DNA of 64,000 bases. Source: Beroe forskalii. Its lineage: Eukaryota; Ctenophora; Nuda; Beroida; Beroidae. The notes beneath the pieces were generated by a model that saw only the letters and a program-made list of their open reading frames with translations, had not been told where the DNA came from and did no database searches. Position 1 is the stretch's first letter. Every line of letters begins with the position of its first letter. Both the position numbers and the translations under genes were made by a program. Shown here piece after piece: positions 1 to 14,168 of this stretch. Where the stretch lies: positions 1 through 64,000 of the forward strand of contig WFMF01000393.1 of the NCBI GenBank assembly GCA_011033025.1. Reading direction: 5' to 3'.

Positions 1-82
1 GACTTATTTCTGACTTATTTCTAACTCTTGACTTATTTCTAACTTATATTCCTTACAATTGACGCTTATTCCCTGATTTCAG

Positions 83-4386
<4,304 letters not shown>

Positions 4387-7356
4387 CTACATTTGTGTCA
4401 TAACAATAGCGTCAACATAGAGGTGTTCCTGGTCAGTGTCATCTGCTTCAACCACCAACTCTGGATTCTTGTACTCCTCTGAATCTTTATCCACATTCTT
4501 GTGTTCTGCATTCTCCTCTCCTTCCTTTTCTACTGCTTGGAAAATTGTTGCCTCTTCAATTTCCAGTGTTTCTTTAATAGGTTGCTGTTTGGCTTTTATT
4601 TGGAATAATTTCACCACAGAAAATAGAGCAAGTAATAGGGTTAGGGAGGCAATTACTATCCCTCCAATAGCCAACGCGTGGTAAACTTTCTTTCCCGTTA
4701 CACTGCAATAGTAATGCTCTGTTGGGAAACATGGTGTTCCACAATCAGCTCCGTAATACCCTGCAGCACACGTGTTGCAATCATCACCGACCCAATTGTA
4801 GGAACACTCTCTGCTTCCATCGTCCTTGCAGGTGTATTTATTTTCATATGGTTTGCAATACTTGTCACACACTCCATCAGGGTAATAGTTCATGGCACAT
4901 TTTATGCAATCCAAACCAGCCCATCCCACTTCGCAAATATCACAATTCTCTCCTGTCTGATGTTTACCACAGGCGCAGTTATTTTCAGAAGAGCGTGTTT
5001 TGTTGATACAAACCTTCTTTCCCGTTGCACTGCAATAGTAATGCTCTGTTGGGAAACATGGTGTTCGACAATCAGCTCCGTAATACCCTGCAGCACACGT
5101 GTTGCACTCATCACCGACCCAATTGTAAAAGCAAGCTATGCTTCCATCGTCCTTGCAGGTGTATTTATTTTCATCTGGTATGCATTCCTTGTTACATACT
5201 CCGTCAGGGTAATAGTGTTCGTTACACAACTTAGCCCCCTCTTCGCTACAAGTGTGTATACCTTCAACAGGATTACAGTATTTGCTACAGGTACTCGTGT
5301 AGTAGTAATCTGAGCAATAGTTACAACCTTTACCTTCGAAATGTGGGTCACACGATATTCTCATCTTTATTCGAAGATAGCCATACGGATTGCTCAGAGT
5401 AAATTCATGATCGGTCCATGTACTACTGGCTGTGATACCATCGTAGGGTATCACTAGGTCAGACAAGTTACGTAATTGAGAATCTGATGGACCGCCATCA
5501 CTAATAAATTTGTCCCACACCTCTGTACGCAGCTTCACAGTGCCATTGGTTTTGATGGTGAAGCTGAACTCCGACTTGATCTGTGGTATATCCTTGTCAA
5601 TGTCAACTGTATTGGCGTCTGTTACAAGATCTGTTTTCTGAACATACACTAACCTATCCCTTGTAGAGTCGTATACTTCCAGTTCACGAAAGTAGATATC
5701 GCATTCTCCGACTCTATCATAGCCGTCACAATGTGTTGTTTCGTGGTATTCTACGAACTTGAGGTACCCAGTACCTGATTGCAATGTTGGTACCTGAGGA
5801 ATAATGATACATCATGAATTAATTGATTAGAAATGTCGTAAATTTTTTATGCCCATGAGAGCCAAATCCCCTGGGGATTTTGACAAACAAATACACTAAA
5901 ATGATCAGCTCGTCGAGACGAATCGAATGCAACCAAAAGCTAAGCTCTATCTCCATCAGGAAAAATTTCGATTTTTGGACGCCATTTTTGCTCCGAGGCC
6001 TCACATGGGCAATGTTGGACCTATGGACTCAAGACCACCGTCAAAATGTTGGTACACGCCCTGGCCATCCTGGCCAACTCATATCTCAAATTCGTGTTTT
6101 CCAAAATGTGAGGGGTTAACCCCCCCCCCCCCCTTAAACGAGCTTTCTGCCAATGATTTTTACCTATTTTAGAATTTTCTGACGGTAAAACTGTAATTTT
6201 TGGACGCTGCTAGAATTAATTATGAATTTTTCAATATTAAATCGCTAATTTTCGTCAAGAAAGCAAAAAGAAAAACTTATTTTTAAACGAGCTTCCAGCC
6301 AATGATTTGTACCTATTTTTAGAATTTTCTGACGGTGAAACTGTAATTTTTGGACGCTGCTAGAATTAATTATGAATTTTTCAATATTAAATTGCAATTT
6401 TTCGTCAAGAAGAAAAAATTATTTTTGAACGAGCTTTCTGCCAATGATTTGTACCTATTTTTAGAATTTTCTGACGGTAAAAATGTAGTTTTTGGACGCT
6501 GCTAGAATTAATTATGAATTTTTCAATATTAAATTGCTAATTTTCGTCAAGAAGAGAAAGTTATTTTTAAACGAGCTTTCTGCCAATGATTTGTTCCTAT
6601 TTTTAGAATTTTCTGACGGCAAAACTGTAATTTTTGGACGCTGCTGGAATTAATTATGAATTTTTTTATTATTAATTTGTATTTTTCGAATTGAAGGAAA
6701 AATGATTTTAACCTGAACGTATTCTTAAAAAATAGAATTAAAAAAGTATAACTAAATCCAATAAATTTCAACACTGAATACCCGTATATTTAGCTGGAAT
6801 TGAGCCTCTACCTAGTACCTAGTGAGTCACTACCAAGTCACTACCTAGTCACTACCTAGTAACTACTAACTAGTGAGTCACTACCTAGTCACTACCTAGT
6901 AACTACTAGCTAGTGACTTACATTGCATACGGGCCAATATGTCGTATACCAAAAAAATACTCCGCGCTATGAATTATAATTTGTTGACGAAAATGCAAGA
7001 ATCAGCCAAAAATCAAGATCTCGAAATCAACATGCAAAATTCCATCCATAGAAACTTTGAAAGTAGAAGACCTAATTAAGTTCACTGTGATAGCTGAATT
7101 CATACGAACCATGATAAACTATAAATTTTATAACGTATGTGTGTGCAGATCAATCGATGACAGTATGACAGAGTGCTCGATGAAGAAGTGCAAATTAACT
7201 GTTCGGGATTCAACTTTCCACATAAGTTCTATCGAAAGTACTTTAAATTGTGCATCTTTATCGAGCCCGATGACTGATGAGAGCGGTTTAACTTACCGTT
7301 AGTGCTGCGAGAATGAAGACGCAGAAAATGCTGGTAGAACCACAGATCAGGAGCAT
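4387..7356 (-). CDS. DSL-domain transmembrane protein, Delta/Serrate-like, copy 1
   Basis: Two exons on the minus strand: 7297-7356 (20-residue signal peptide starting MLLICGSTS, donor GTAAGT) and 4387-5793 (acceptor TTCCTCAG), joined in phase 0, 488 residues. The N-terminal domain (about 24-165) resembles the MNNL region of Notch ligands. A DSL domain follows at about 168-220 (CDPHFEGKGC... CSKYC... HTC...G...C). Then, instead of ordinary EGF repeats, there are further DSL-like modules (CNKEC, CRTPC, CDKYC and CGTPC starts) and one EGF/laminin-like stretch (CACGKHQTGENCDIC). A single membrane helix at about 393-414 (ALAIGGIVIASLTLLLALF) is followed by an acidic tail of about 74 residues. The expected role, from family knowledge, is a cell-surface Notch-type ligand. 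Residues about 220-282 and 329-391 are near-identical at DNA level, a 327-bp internal duplication. The intron carries a 1.1-kb insertion absent from copy 2. The architecture is unusual, so true ligand function is inferred. Confidence 0.8.
6136..6710. repeat. Four tandem copies of a ~145-bp AT-rich unit
   Basis: The start motif ACGAGCTTTCTGCCAATGA recurs at about 6138, 6287, 6430 and 6571. Each copy continues through TTTTCTGACGGTAAAA, TTTTTGGACGCTGCTAGAAT and TTTTCGTCAAGAA. The period is 142-149 bp. The array lies inside the insertion at 5841-6938 and follows a run of about a dozen C residues at 6121. Confidence 0.92.
6808..6925. repeat. Short tandem repeat of CACTACCTAGT type
   Basis: Repeated ACTACCTAGT and GTGAGTCACTAC words form an imperfect array of 10-20 bp units near the right end of the inserted element. 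Confidence 0.8.
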
Positions 7357-7874
7357 GTTTTCTTCTCACGAAAGAAAATATAGAAATTCTGAACTGGATT
7401 GGACAATTATTCGCGATATCATATCGGAATGGAACATACCGTAAATAGTTGTTCAGATAATCTTACCCTGAGTAAACAACTCGAGAAATATGCAGTAGAT
7501 ATGCAGAAATATGCAGAAATATGCAGTAGTTGTTATTATTTACTACATACGTCAGTACGGAAGTGCTGAATAGTTAGATCAAATATTAGATGACCAAACA
7601 AACAAGTGCAATTCCACTTGGAATATGAGTAGCTATTGGTCGCGTGACTGCATCAAGTGGCGCCCGGCGGAGTCAAGAGATAATACCGGGTGGCAAAAAA
7701 ACATGTTACATTTTTAAAGCTTGATAACTTTTTCTGTGTTTGGATTTTCTTAATGAAATTCTGGGATGTCATAGAAATGGGTTGTAAGTTTTCGCACCAA
7801 CAATTTGAAGTGTCTAGCTCAAAAAATGTTTGAGTTATCAACGAAAAACCTGTTTTCGGCCATATTTCCGTGTT
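7357..7874. other. 5' flank of DSL copy 1
   Basis: This is the upstream side of DSL copy 1. The first part (to about 7420) matches the upstream side of copy 2 near 56386-56460 and then diverges. A short run of ATATGCAGAA repeats is seen near 7490. No gene or clear core promoter was recognised. Confidence 0.4.
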
Positions 7875-8380
7875 ATTAGACTAATACACTGCAATATAAT
7901 ACTGCAGTAACAATATCAAAGTTGAGAAAAGTTGACTATAAGCACTGACAGTTACTGAAATTCAGAGAATTAAAACAGAAATTTATCAAAAAAGTCAAGC
8001 AAAATCTTCGATTTGTTGTCAGGAAAAGCAGGACATTAAGTGTTTTTATTGATAGGCTAGGCAAAATATTGTAACATAATATTTTGATACTATTTTATAC
8101 GATAGAAGATTATCGTCATAACGAATTACAATTATTGAAAGGTCCATATTACAACACACTATTATCTAACTGAAGTTGAAGTCACTTAATATTGTTCTCC
8201 ATGATATTTAAGTCTCTTCATTTGTGTCATAACATACAGATGTTCCTGGTCAGTGTCATCTGCTTCAACCACCAACTCTGCATTCTTGTACTCCTCTGAA
8301 TCTTTATCCACATTCTTGTTTTCTGCATTCTCCTCTCCTTCTCTAAAGCTAACCCCTCCATAATACCCTAACATTTGCAC
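7875..8380 (-). pseudogene. Fragment of a third DSL gene copy (cytoplasmic tail plus 3' flank)
   Basis: On the minus strand, 8186-8345 encodes the acidic tail seen in the two complete genes (EGEENAENKNVDKDSEEYKN and ...DTDQEHLYV). It has a 12-bp deletion removing the residues before the terminal MTQM. The stop codon is changed TAG to AAG, so the frame runs on to 8186. Homology to the complete genes stops abruptly at about 8345, so the ectodomain and membrane segment are missing. The 3' flank (7875-8185) matches the other copies and is closer to copy 2. It is a dead fragment of a partial duplication. Confidence 0.88.
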
Positions 8381-8968
8381 CCATTAGAATTTGGGCTTTT
8401 TCCTTTTTCAGGGGTTTCTTTTTTAAGGTTTTAATATTTACATTCCTAAATAATAGCATCACTTTTATCAAACCACCCATACTTCCAAAAAAACCTTTTC
8501 CCCTTTTTTTTTTTATTTAATTCTTTTAAAATTTTTGGGTTTCCCTTTTGGGATTTTTTAAATAAATTTTTGGGGAAAAGAAAAAATTCAAAGTGGGGGA
8601 CAATTTTTTTTGAAAAGATCATTCTGGAATTTAATTTTATTCACTCTTGTCCATTAGATATTTTTTATTGGGCCAAAGGGAAAATACCCCAAAATAAAAA
8701 TTTTCCCCCCTTTACCAAACTTTTAATGCCATTTTTTTAATTAACAATATTGGCTGTTGTTTCCTGGTAAATTAAGTTTTATTGGTAATCACACCCAAAT
8801 ACCCAAAAATTTAATTTTTATGTGCATTTCAAATAAAATTGCTTTCCAACCCCAAAAAAATTTGGTTTTTTTATTTAAAAAAAGGTAAGTATGATGCTGT
8901 TGGTCCTGGGGAAAAATTTAACATGTTAATTTTAAAATTTTTTTTTCTAGGTAAAAATTTTTTTTTGA
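8346..8968. other. Homopolymer-rich stretch of unclear origin before the retroelement
   Basis: The stretch is dominated by runs of T, A, C and G of 4-12 bases and matches neither flank. It lies between the broken DSL fragment and the broken retroelement. No gene is seen. It may be a highly decayed element, or low-quality consensus across an assembly join. Confidence 0.45.
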
Positions 8969-10525
8969 AAAAAAGTTGAAAAATGCCTCATCCAATGTCA
9001 TAATTCATTGGAAGCCCCTCATCTCGGGGTCACCCCAACCATTGACAAAATACTGCAAAACTTTTATTTTCATGACCTGAAGAAAGAAGTGGAATTATTT
9101 GTTAAAGGTTGTGTCACGTGCTCCCAGGTAAAACAGCCTTCTCGTTATCAGCGTCCACCTCTAATACATATCAACATTTATCATGAATTTAATGATGCAC
9201 TCATCATTGATCATATAGGCCCTTTTCCCATTACTGCTCTCATGAATCAATACATTCTTACATGTGTAGATTTCTTTACTGGTTTTCTCGTAGCAACACC
9301 TTGCAAAACTACCACTACTAATGAAACAATCTCTATAATCTTGAGTAATTGGGTCACTAAACATGGTGTTCCAAAGGGTTTACATCATGATCTTGGCTCT
9401 GGCTTCACAAGTAAGTTATTTAAGGCTGTCTTGAAACAGTTTGGTGTCGAAGATAGGCCAGGTCAACCCTACTCCCCAACTACCCAAGGTAAAGTAGAGT
9501 CATGGAACAAAAAGCTTAAAACCATTTTCCAGTATGTACTTAATAACCCTGACACCCGTAATGATTGGGACCGTTACATTAACCCTGTTACATTTGCCAT
9601 CAATTCAACAAAGCAAAACCGCACTGGTTTTTCTGCCCACAAACTTGTCTATGGCAAAGAGTTGAATCACCCTTCTCAATTATTCCTCGAAAGTAACACA
9701 TCAACCAGTAATACTAATCAATCACTTCACTTTCCTCACGATGTTCTTGCTTACAAAATACACAGCACCATCAAACAACTCATCAGCAAAACACATCAAA
9801 CCATTCAACGCATGAACCAGTATTCCAAAAAACAGTACGACAAGCATACTGATTTCTGTCCATTTAAAGTGAATGACTACTGTTTGATACTCAAACATGT
9901 TACTGAACACAAATATGAACCTAAGTGGATAGGTCCAGCCATAGTCACCAAATGTATCACGCCTTATTTGTACAAAATCAAACTTGATGGCAAAGAAAAG
10001 GTTGTGAATATTAAGATTATGAAGCACTTCACTCCAACCAAATATACAGACAAATCAAAACTTCCACCCATCACAAATGCTAATCACACTGCACTCAGTG
10101 ATCCCATACCTGATCTTGTGGACGATAATTCCAGCGATTCCGACTCTGATAATGACAACACTACTACTCTACATTACAGATCCACCCGACAGCAACCCAT
10201 GCAACAGCCGACAGTTCACAATGATGAGACACCTCTTGTCAATGATGTCGCTAATGACGCAAACCCTGCTATAAGGGTTGAACCCGATGGCTTAAATCCG
10301 ACTCCCCCTCAGGTTCAGACCCCTCGTACTGACACAGGCCCTGCTACCAGTTCAGGCAATGACAACATGATTTTTAACGATATCCCTCCCAGGCGATCAC
10401 AGAGATCTACACGTAACCAACTTCCTTCCCATTTAAAAGACTATCTTGTAACTTGTTGGATTCATGGCAGCTACGCAAGCCATAATCAACCAAGACTTCT
10501 AATTATAGGCAGCCCACATCAGTAA
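8969..10525 (+). CDS. Retroelement integrase (C-terminal end of pol)
   Basis: Integrase inserts reverse-transcribed DNA into the host genome. The frame is open from 8969, where it emerges from homopolymer-rich DNA; no true start codon is evident and it was presumably the end of a longer pol. Visible in order: a zinc-binding domain with an H-x6-H pair (CHNSLEAPHLG) and CVTC about 30 residues later; a catalytic core with Asp in LIIDHIGPFP, Asp in HHDLGSGF and Glu in GKVESWNK, the last two exactly 35 residues apart as in D,D-35-E integrases; a basic C-terminal domain (about 300-350, YEPKWIGPAIVTKC); and a long Ser/Asp/Thr/Pro-rich tail rich in DSDSDND-type stretches. All zinc-site and catalytic residues are present. 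241 bp separate its stop from the env start. Confidence 0.9.
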   Translation, partial: KKVEKCLIQCHNSLEAPHLGVTPTIDKILQNFYFHDLKKEVELFVKGCVTCSQVKQPSRYQRPPLIHINIYHEFNDALIIDHIGPFPITALMNQYILTCVDFFTGFLVATPCKTTTTNETISIILSNWVTKHGVPKGLHHDLGSGFTSKLFKAVLKQFGVEDRPGQPYSPTTQGKVESWNKKLKTIFQYVLNNPDTRNDWDRYINPVTFAINSTKQNRTGFSAHKLVYGKELNHPSQLFLESNTSTSNTNQSLHFPHDVLAYKIHSTIKQLISKTHQTIQRMNQYSKKQYDKHTDFCPFKVNDYCLILKHVTEHKYEPKWIGPAIVTKCITPYLYKIKLDGKEKVVNIKIMKHFTPTKYTDKSKLPPITNANHTALSDPIPDLVDDNSSDSDSDNDNTTTLHYRSTRQQPMQQPTVHNDETPLVNDVANDANPAIRVEPDGLNPTPPQVQTPRTDTGPATSSGNDNMIFNDIPPRRSQRSTRNQLPSHLKDYLVTCWIHGSYASHNQPRLLIIGSPHQ

Positions 10526-10659
10526 CCATGATTAATTGCTTGATTAATCCAGTTCAGAGAGTTGAGAGCAATTAACTATTCACAGTATTCTATGACTAAA
10601 GTAAAAGTATGACACAGGTATCTATTGACCTAACAAAGTAACAATAATACTGATAATTT

Positions 10660-12516
10660 TCAGGGTCGCTGAGCTGGTACCAATTATATCAGCGACACTG
10701 ACCATGCTGTACAGCATACTTACATTTTCTTACAGAGATTAGTAAATACCGAGATATTACAGTTTATGTTTCAGAAACGACCGAAAAGGCAGTACGTTTT
10801 CCATCCAGTTGCTCTCACATTTCTACTCCTCACACTGATGTTGTGGACCCCAACCTGCCAAGCTATCACTAAATCATGCTCTATCAACGAGGGAATCACA
10901 GTCACACATTTTGGAAAGATGGCACTTACCACATCAACTAATCGCGTAAATATATTGGTCAAAGTGAGTCCACCAGATTTTAAAGATTTACTTCAATGTA
11001 ATCGATCTGCACCGCTTATTTCTCGATTGACTGCATTTCAGGTCGAGTCTGACAATTTAATCGAAGACATCAAAGGTCCATTCATGCATTCACCAGCACA
11101 AAAACGTCAGCTTTTGGCTATCCTAGGAACCACATTACTTGCTGCTTTAGGTACTGGCATAGCATCCACTGAGATTCAGATACATACTCTTAGGAATCAT
11201 CTTCATGAAACAAGAGAGGAGACCAACTTAATTGTTGAAAGACTGAATAAATTGACTGCATCTACTTATGAATTTCAGGAGACAACCATCGGAGTTATCA
11301 AAAAGTTCTCTACTGAGACTAAAAATTCTTTTTCTGAAATTCAGTGCACAATCACAGAATTGTCACAGAACTCTGAACTTGAAGAATACATTCTTCACAT
11401 GAAAAATTACTTAAATTTGGCAGCAAAAGGCCAAATTCAGTTGGCATTGTCACCGGATATCATAGACTACCCTACACTGACTGATATTGTAAATCAACAT
11501 GAATCATTCTCAAAATCTCTTTTCATGGATAACCCAACGTATTTATACGGCCTTGCTACTGTGACAATAGCAAACATTTTGATTATGGACAGCATAATAC
11601 ACTTTATCCTAGAATACCCTGCTATTTCCAATAAACACGTTGTTGACCTGTATAAAACAGATCAAACTGGTCTACACATAACGACAGGACAGTGTGTTTA
11701 TTACGATTTACCTGACTATTTCTTCACTTCAAATAACACAACATATGAAATCATGATATCCCCAGACAAATGCTCAACTCACAAAGATCTCACTGTTTGT
11801 AAAACTTACAGACATCTTCTCAAATCTTCATGCATTTCTAATAATTACATGAATTGCTCATACACTGCTACGTCATGTACATCACCTTTTGCATTCCAGT
11901 ACACGTCAGCTGGAATTTTGCTACGGGATAACTCTGAGGAAACTTACAAAACTGAAACTTCGGGCGCAATAAGGAAAGTCCAATTCACAAATTACTCTGT
12001 TTCCATGATTAAATGGGACAATATTGTCAATGTTTTCATTGCTCAAGAACTCTTGATCGAGAATCCTGGACAAAAATATGCATCGTTCACAACCATCACT
12101 GACTATCGGGTCAATATCAGCATTGACAATCTGTTTCCCATTGACTCATTGAACATAACAAACGCATTCCAAAAATTCTTTGGATCACACGAGCTTACCC
12201 CACTCAAAACACTCCACTCAATCAGCAGCAACAGAAACGGCGTTATTGGGCTAATTGCAGCCTCAGTTTTTCTTTTTGTTGCTATCACTGCTTTATTTGT
12301 TTTGTACCTGAAATTTGCACGGGGAACACATTCCCAACTGAGTGCCAATGTACGGTATCACTACAAAACTTTGCCTGACTTCAATCGTGATTTGCAAAAA
12401 ATGGAGACCAGAATGAGACGTGCTAGTAATTGAAAACATCCTGTGAAATACACTTATTTCACTTCGAATAATTATTCAGACTTGAAAATTACTAACTAAT
12501 ATCTTTCAATTTTCAG
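10660..12516 (+). promoter_or_regulatory. Candidate splice acceptors upstream of env and third ORF
   Basis: Pyrimidine-tract plus AG sites lie at 10661-10663 (TGATAATTTTCAG) and 10731-10735 (TTTTCTTACAG), just before the env start at 10766. Another lies at 12514-12516 (CTTTCAATTTTCAG), 42 bp before the third ORF. Their placement suggests that both downstream ORFs are made from spliced subgenomic RNAs. The matching donor would have been in the lost 5' part. Confidence 0.45.
10766..12433 (+). CDS. env: Retroelement envelope-like class I fusion glycoprotein
   Basis: 555 residues. A signal peptide is clear: basic start, hydrophobic core LTFLLLTLMLW, cleavage expected near CQA at 31-33. A basic cleavage-like site (QKR, ending near residue 114) is followed directly by an Ala/Gly/Leu-rich segment at 115-135, like an N-terminal fusion peptide. 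A heptad-rich region with LIVERLNKL follows at about 137-200. A cysteine-rich, N-glycosylation-rich middle is followed by a transmembrane helix near 492-516 and a tail of about 39 residues. This two-subunit layout is that of class I fusion proteins such as those of gypsy-type env elements and baculovirus F. The frame is intact. The assignment rests on architecture; the specific relative is not identified. Confidence 0.82.
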   Translation: MFQKRPKRQYVFHPVALTFLLLTLMLWTPTCQAITKSCSINEGITVTHFGKMALTTSTNRVNILVKVSPPDFKDLLQCNRSAPLISRLTAFQVESDNLIEDIKGPFMHSPAQKRQLLAILGTTLLAALGTGIASTEIQIHTLRNHLHETREETNLIVERLNKLTASTYEFQETTIGVIKKFSTETKNSFSEIQCTITELSQNSELEEYILHMKNYLNLAAKGQIQLALSPDIIDYPTLTDIVNQHESFSKSLFMDNPTYLYGLATVTIANILIMDSIIHFILEYPAISNKHVVDLYKTDQTGLHITTGQCVYYDLPDYFFTSNNTTYEIMISPDKCSTHKDLTVCKTYRHLLKSSCISNNYMNCSYTATSCTSPFAFQYTSAGILLRDNSEETYKTETSGAIRKVQFTNYSVSMIKWDNIVNVFIAQELLIENPGQKYASFTTITDYRVNISIDNLFPIDSLNITNAFQKFFGSHELTPLKTLHSISSNRNGVIGLIAASVFLFVAITALFVLYLKFARGTHSQLSANVRYHYKTLPDFNRDLQKMETRMRRASN

Positions 12517-12558
12517 GAACGTAAAATTCTTACGAATAGCCAACCTGAAACTTCAAGC

Positions 12559-13188
12559 ATGAACGTGGACGATGAAACTTCATCCGGCGCCACTCAACCA
12601 TCTACTGTATCTACTAACCTTCCGCATACCCCACAATCTAGCACAGCGGTGGAAACATCCACTGATTCTCCTCCTCAAAACACCATTGCCCTGGACTTTA
12701 ACCTCTTGGACCTACCAAAATCACCTTGGATACCGGAAAAGACTTCCGTGTTCCACCCAACACGAGTTTTCATAAAGGGAATCGTACCGTTTTGCAATAA
12801 CCTCCCTTGGACTGCAGCAGGCCGCTATCTTAAGTATATCTACCTGGCCGCAGAGAAGAACGATGTTGCTGAACTCAGTACATCTCTCATCAGATACCGC
12901 ACTTTCCTACAAGAAACTCTATTATTGATGTATAGAGAAATAGGAGATATGTATACCCAAAACCAATCTCCTAATAAAAGAATAGGACTCCTCAATAACA
13001 CGAAATTCATGGTGAGGATGCGACTGAAAAGGCCACTCTTCCTCATCTCAACTTTGATTGAGGAGCTTATACTCAGAGATTCTCTACAAGCAGCACACAG
13101 AAGTCATGTGAAAGACATAATCGCTGCAAGTGATTCCGTTTTCTACTTCCCAGAGTTCTTGGATCAGGAACCCCTGATTCAGCTTTGA
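12559..13188 (+). CDS. Third retroelement ORF, unrecognised helical protein
   Basis: 209 residues, starting at ATG 12559, 125 bp after the env stop and 42 bp after a good splice acceptor. The first 50 residues are Ser/Thr/Pro-rich and probably disordered. The remaining 150 are predicted helical, with Leu/Ile-rich stretches (RPLFLISTLIEELILRDSL) and a basic patch (MVRMRLKRP). There is no signal peptide or membrane helix. I do not recognise the family. Its position after env suggests an accessory protein made from spliced RNA; a displaced gag-like function is possible but not supported by any motif, as no zinc knuckle is seen. Confidence 0.6.
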   Translation: MNVDDETSSGATQPSTVSTNLPHTPQSSTAVETSTDSPPQNTIALDFNLLDLPKSPWIPEKTSVFHPTRVFIKGIVPFCNNLPWTAAGRYLKYIYLAAEKNDVAELSTSLIRYRTFLQETLLLMYREIGDMYTQNQSPNKRIGLLNNTKFMVRMRLKRPLFLISTLIEELILRDSLQAAHRSHVKDIIAASDSVFYFPEFLDQEPLIQL

Positions 13189-14149
13189 ACTTGGATTTCA
13201 TAACGTGAACAAACTTGTTCAGCGTTGCCTATGTCTCCCCTGAGCCACCGAGCTCATACTTGAGTACATCCAGATACCCTGCATATTTAAATTGTACTGA
13301 AGTTGACATGCAGTTGAGCTAATTCCATCATAATTATCATGAGAATAAACTGCTCCACAATGATTTGCCACAAAGAAACACATTATGCTGGAATAAAGTT
13401 TGCTGGAATGAACTGCTCCATGATTCCAAATAAGTAAAGTACGCTGGCTTCGCAGTTAGACCCTACTCAAAGACTTTGGCCATTCCAGAAAATGCCACAG
13501 TGTTTCCTGAATACGTCCCTGAAAGAGCTTCCACATCTTCAATAGCCAGTTTTCCGGACACGTGACTTCCCTCAACACTTCAACATTCCTTCGCCTACGC
13601 ACCAGCTCCGAAGTAATTATGCTGGTAATTAACTATTATTATAGGCTGTGATCCTATGAAAATTATGCGCGACAAGACGTTTATGATTGTGAAATGACAT
13701 TAATTTTCAAGTTCAGCATTTAAAAAAATCAAATACAAAATTAAAAAAAACATTGAAAATGAAAGAGAAAATAGAAAATCAATAAAATAATGAACAATAT
13801 TTTTTGAATGGTACAACGGTACCCAAATGAAGATTGTCAATGAATATGTAAGTAACGATGCCAGTAACATCGTTAATATTATTGAGTATATTACTATATT
13901 ATCAAATTAACTATATTATCCTATTAAATTTTTTGCCATATGATTGTACAAGTATGGAAACTATTTACTATGTCACGTTAAATTATAAGTAATTTTCAAG
14001 CCGTGATGTGACATAAGTTTATATGGACTAACTTTGAATTTTTGATTAAATCGATTTATTATCTGATATCTGATGTGATGATAATATGTTATATTATGAT
14101 GATTATGTATGTTATGATTATGTATATTATACATGATATCATATGATCC
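13189..14149 (+). other. 3' noncoding region of the retroelement
   Basis: No coding frame is seen. The stretch is AT-rich, with ATTATG/ATGATT simple repeats at 14080-14140, and ends at the polypurine tract. Confidence 0.5.
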
Positions 14150-14168
14150 AAAAAAAATTTTAGGGGGG
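14150..14168 (+). promoter_or_regulatory. Candidate polypurine tract
   Basis: AAAAAAAATTTTAGGGGGG stands immediately before TGTATGTTGTACC. A G-run followed by TG is the usual junction between the plus-strand primer and the 3' LTR. Confidence 0.6.

Larger units (their letters stand above)
5841..6938. mobile_element. 1.1-kb insertion with 8-bp target-site duplication in DSL copy 1 intron
   Basis: The intron of DSL copy 2 reads continuously GATTAGAAATGTCGTATACC. In copy 1 the same sequence is split: ATGTCGTA occurs at 5833-5840 and again at 6939-6946 with 1098 bp between. This is the signature of a transposition with an 8-bp target duplication, the size typical of hAT-type elements. No transposase frame is present. 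Terminal inverted repeats are weak, and most of the interior is tandem repeats, so it would be a non-autonomous element. Confidence 0.7.
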
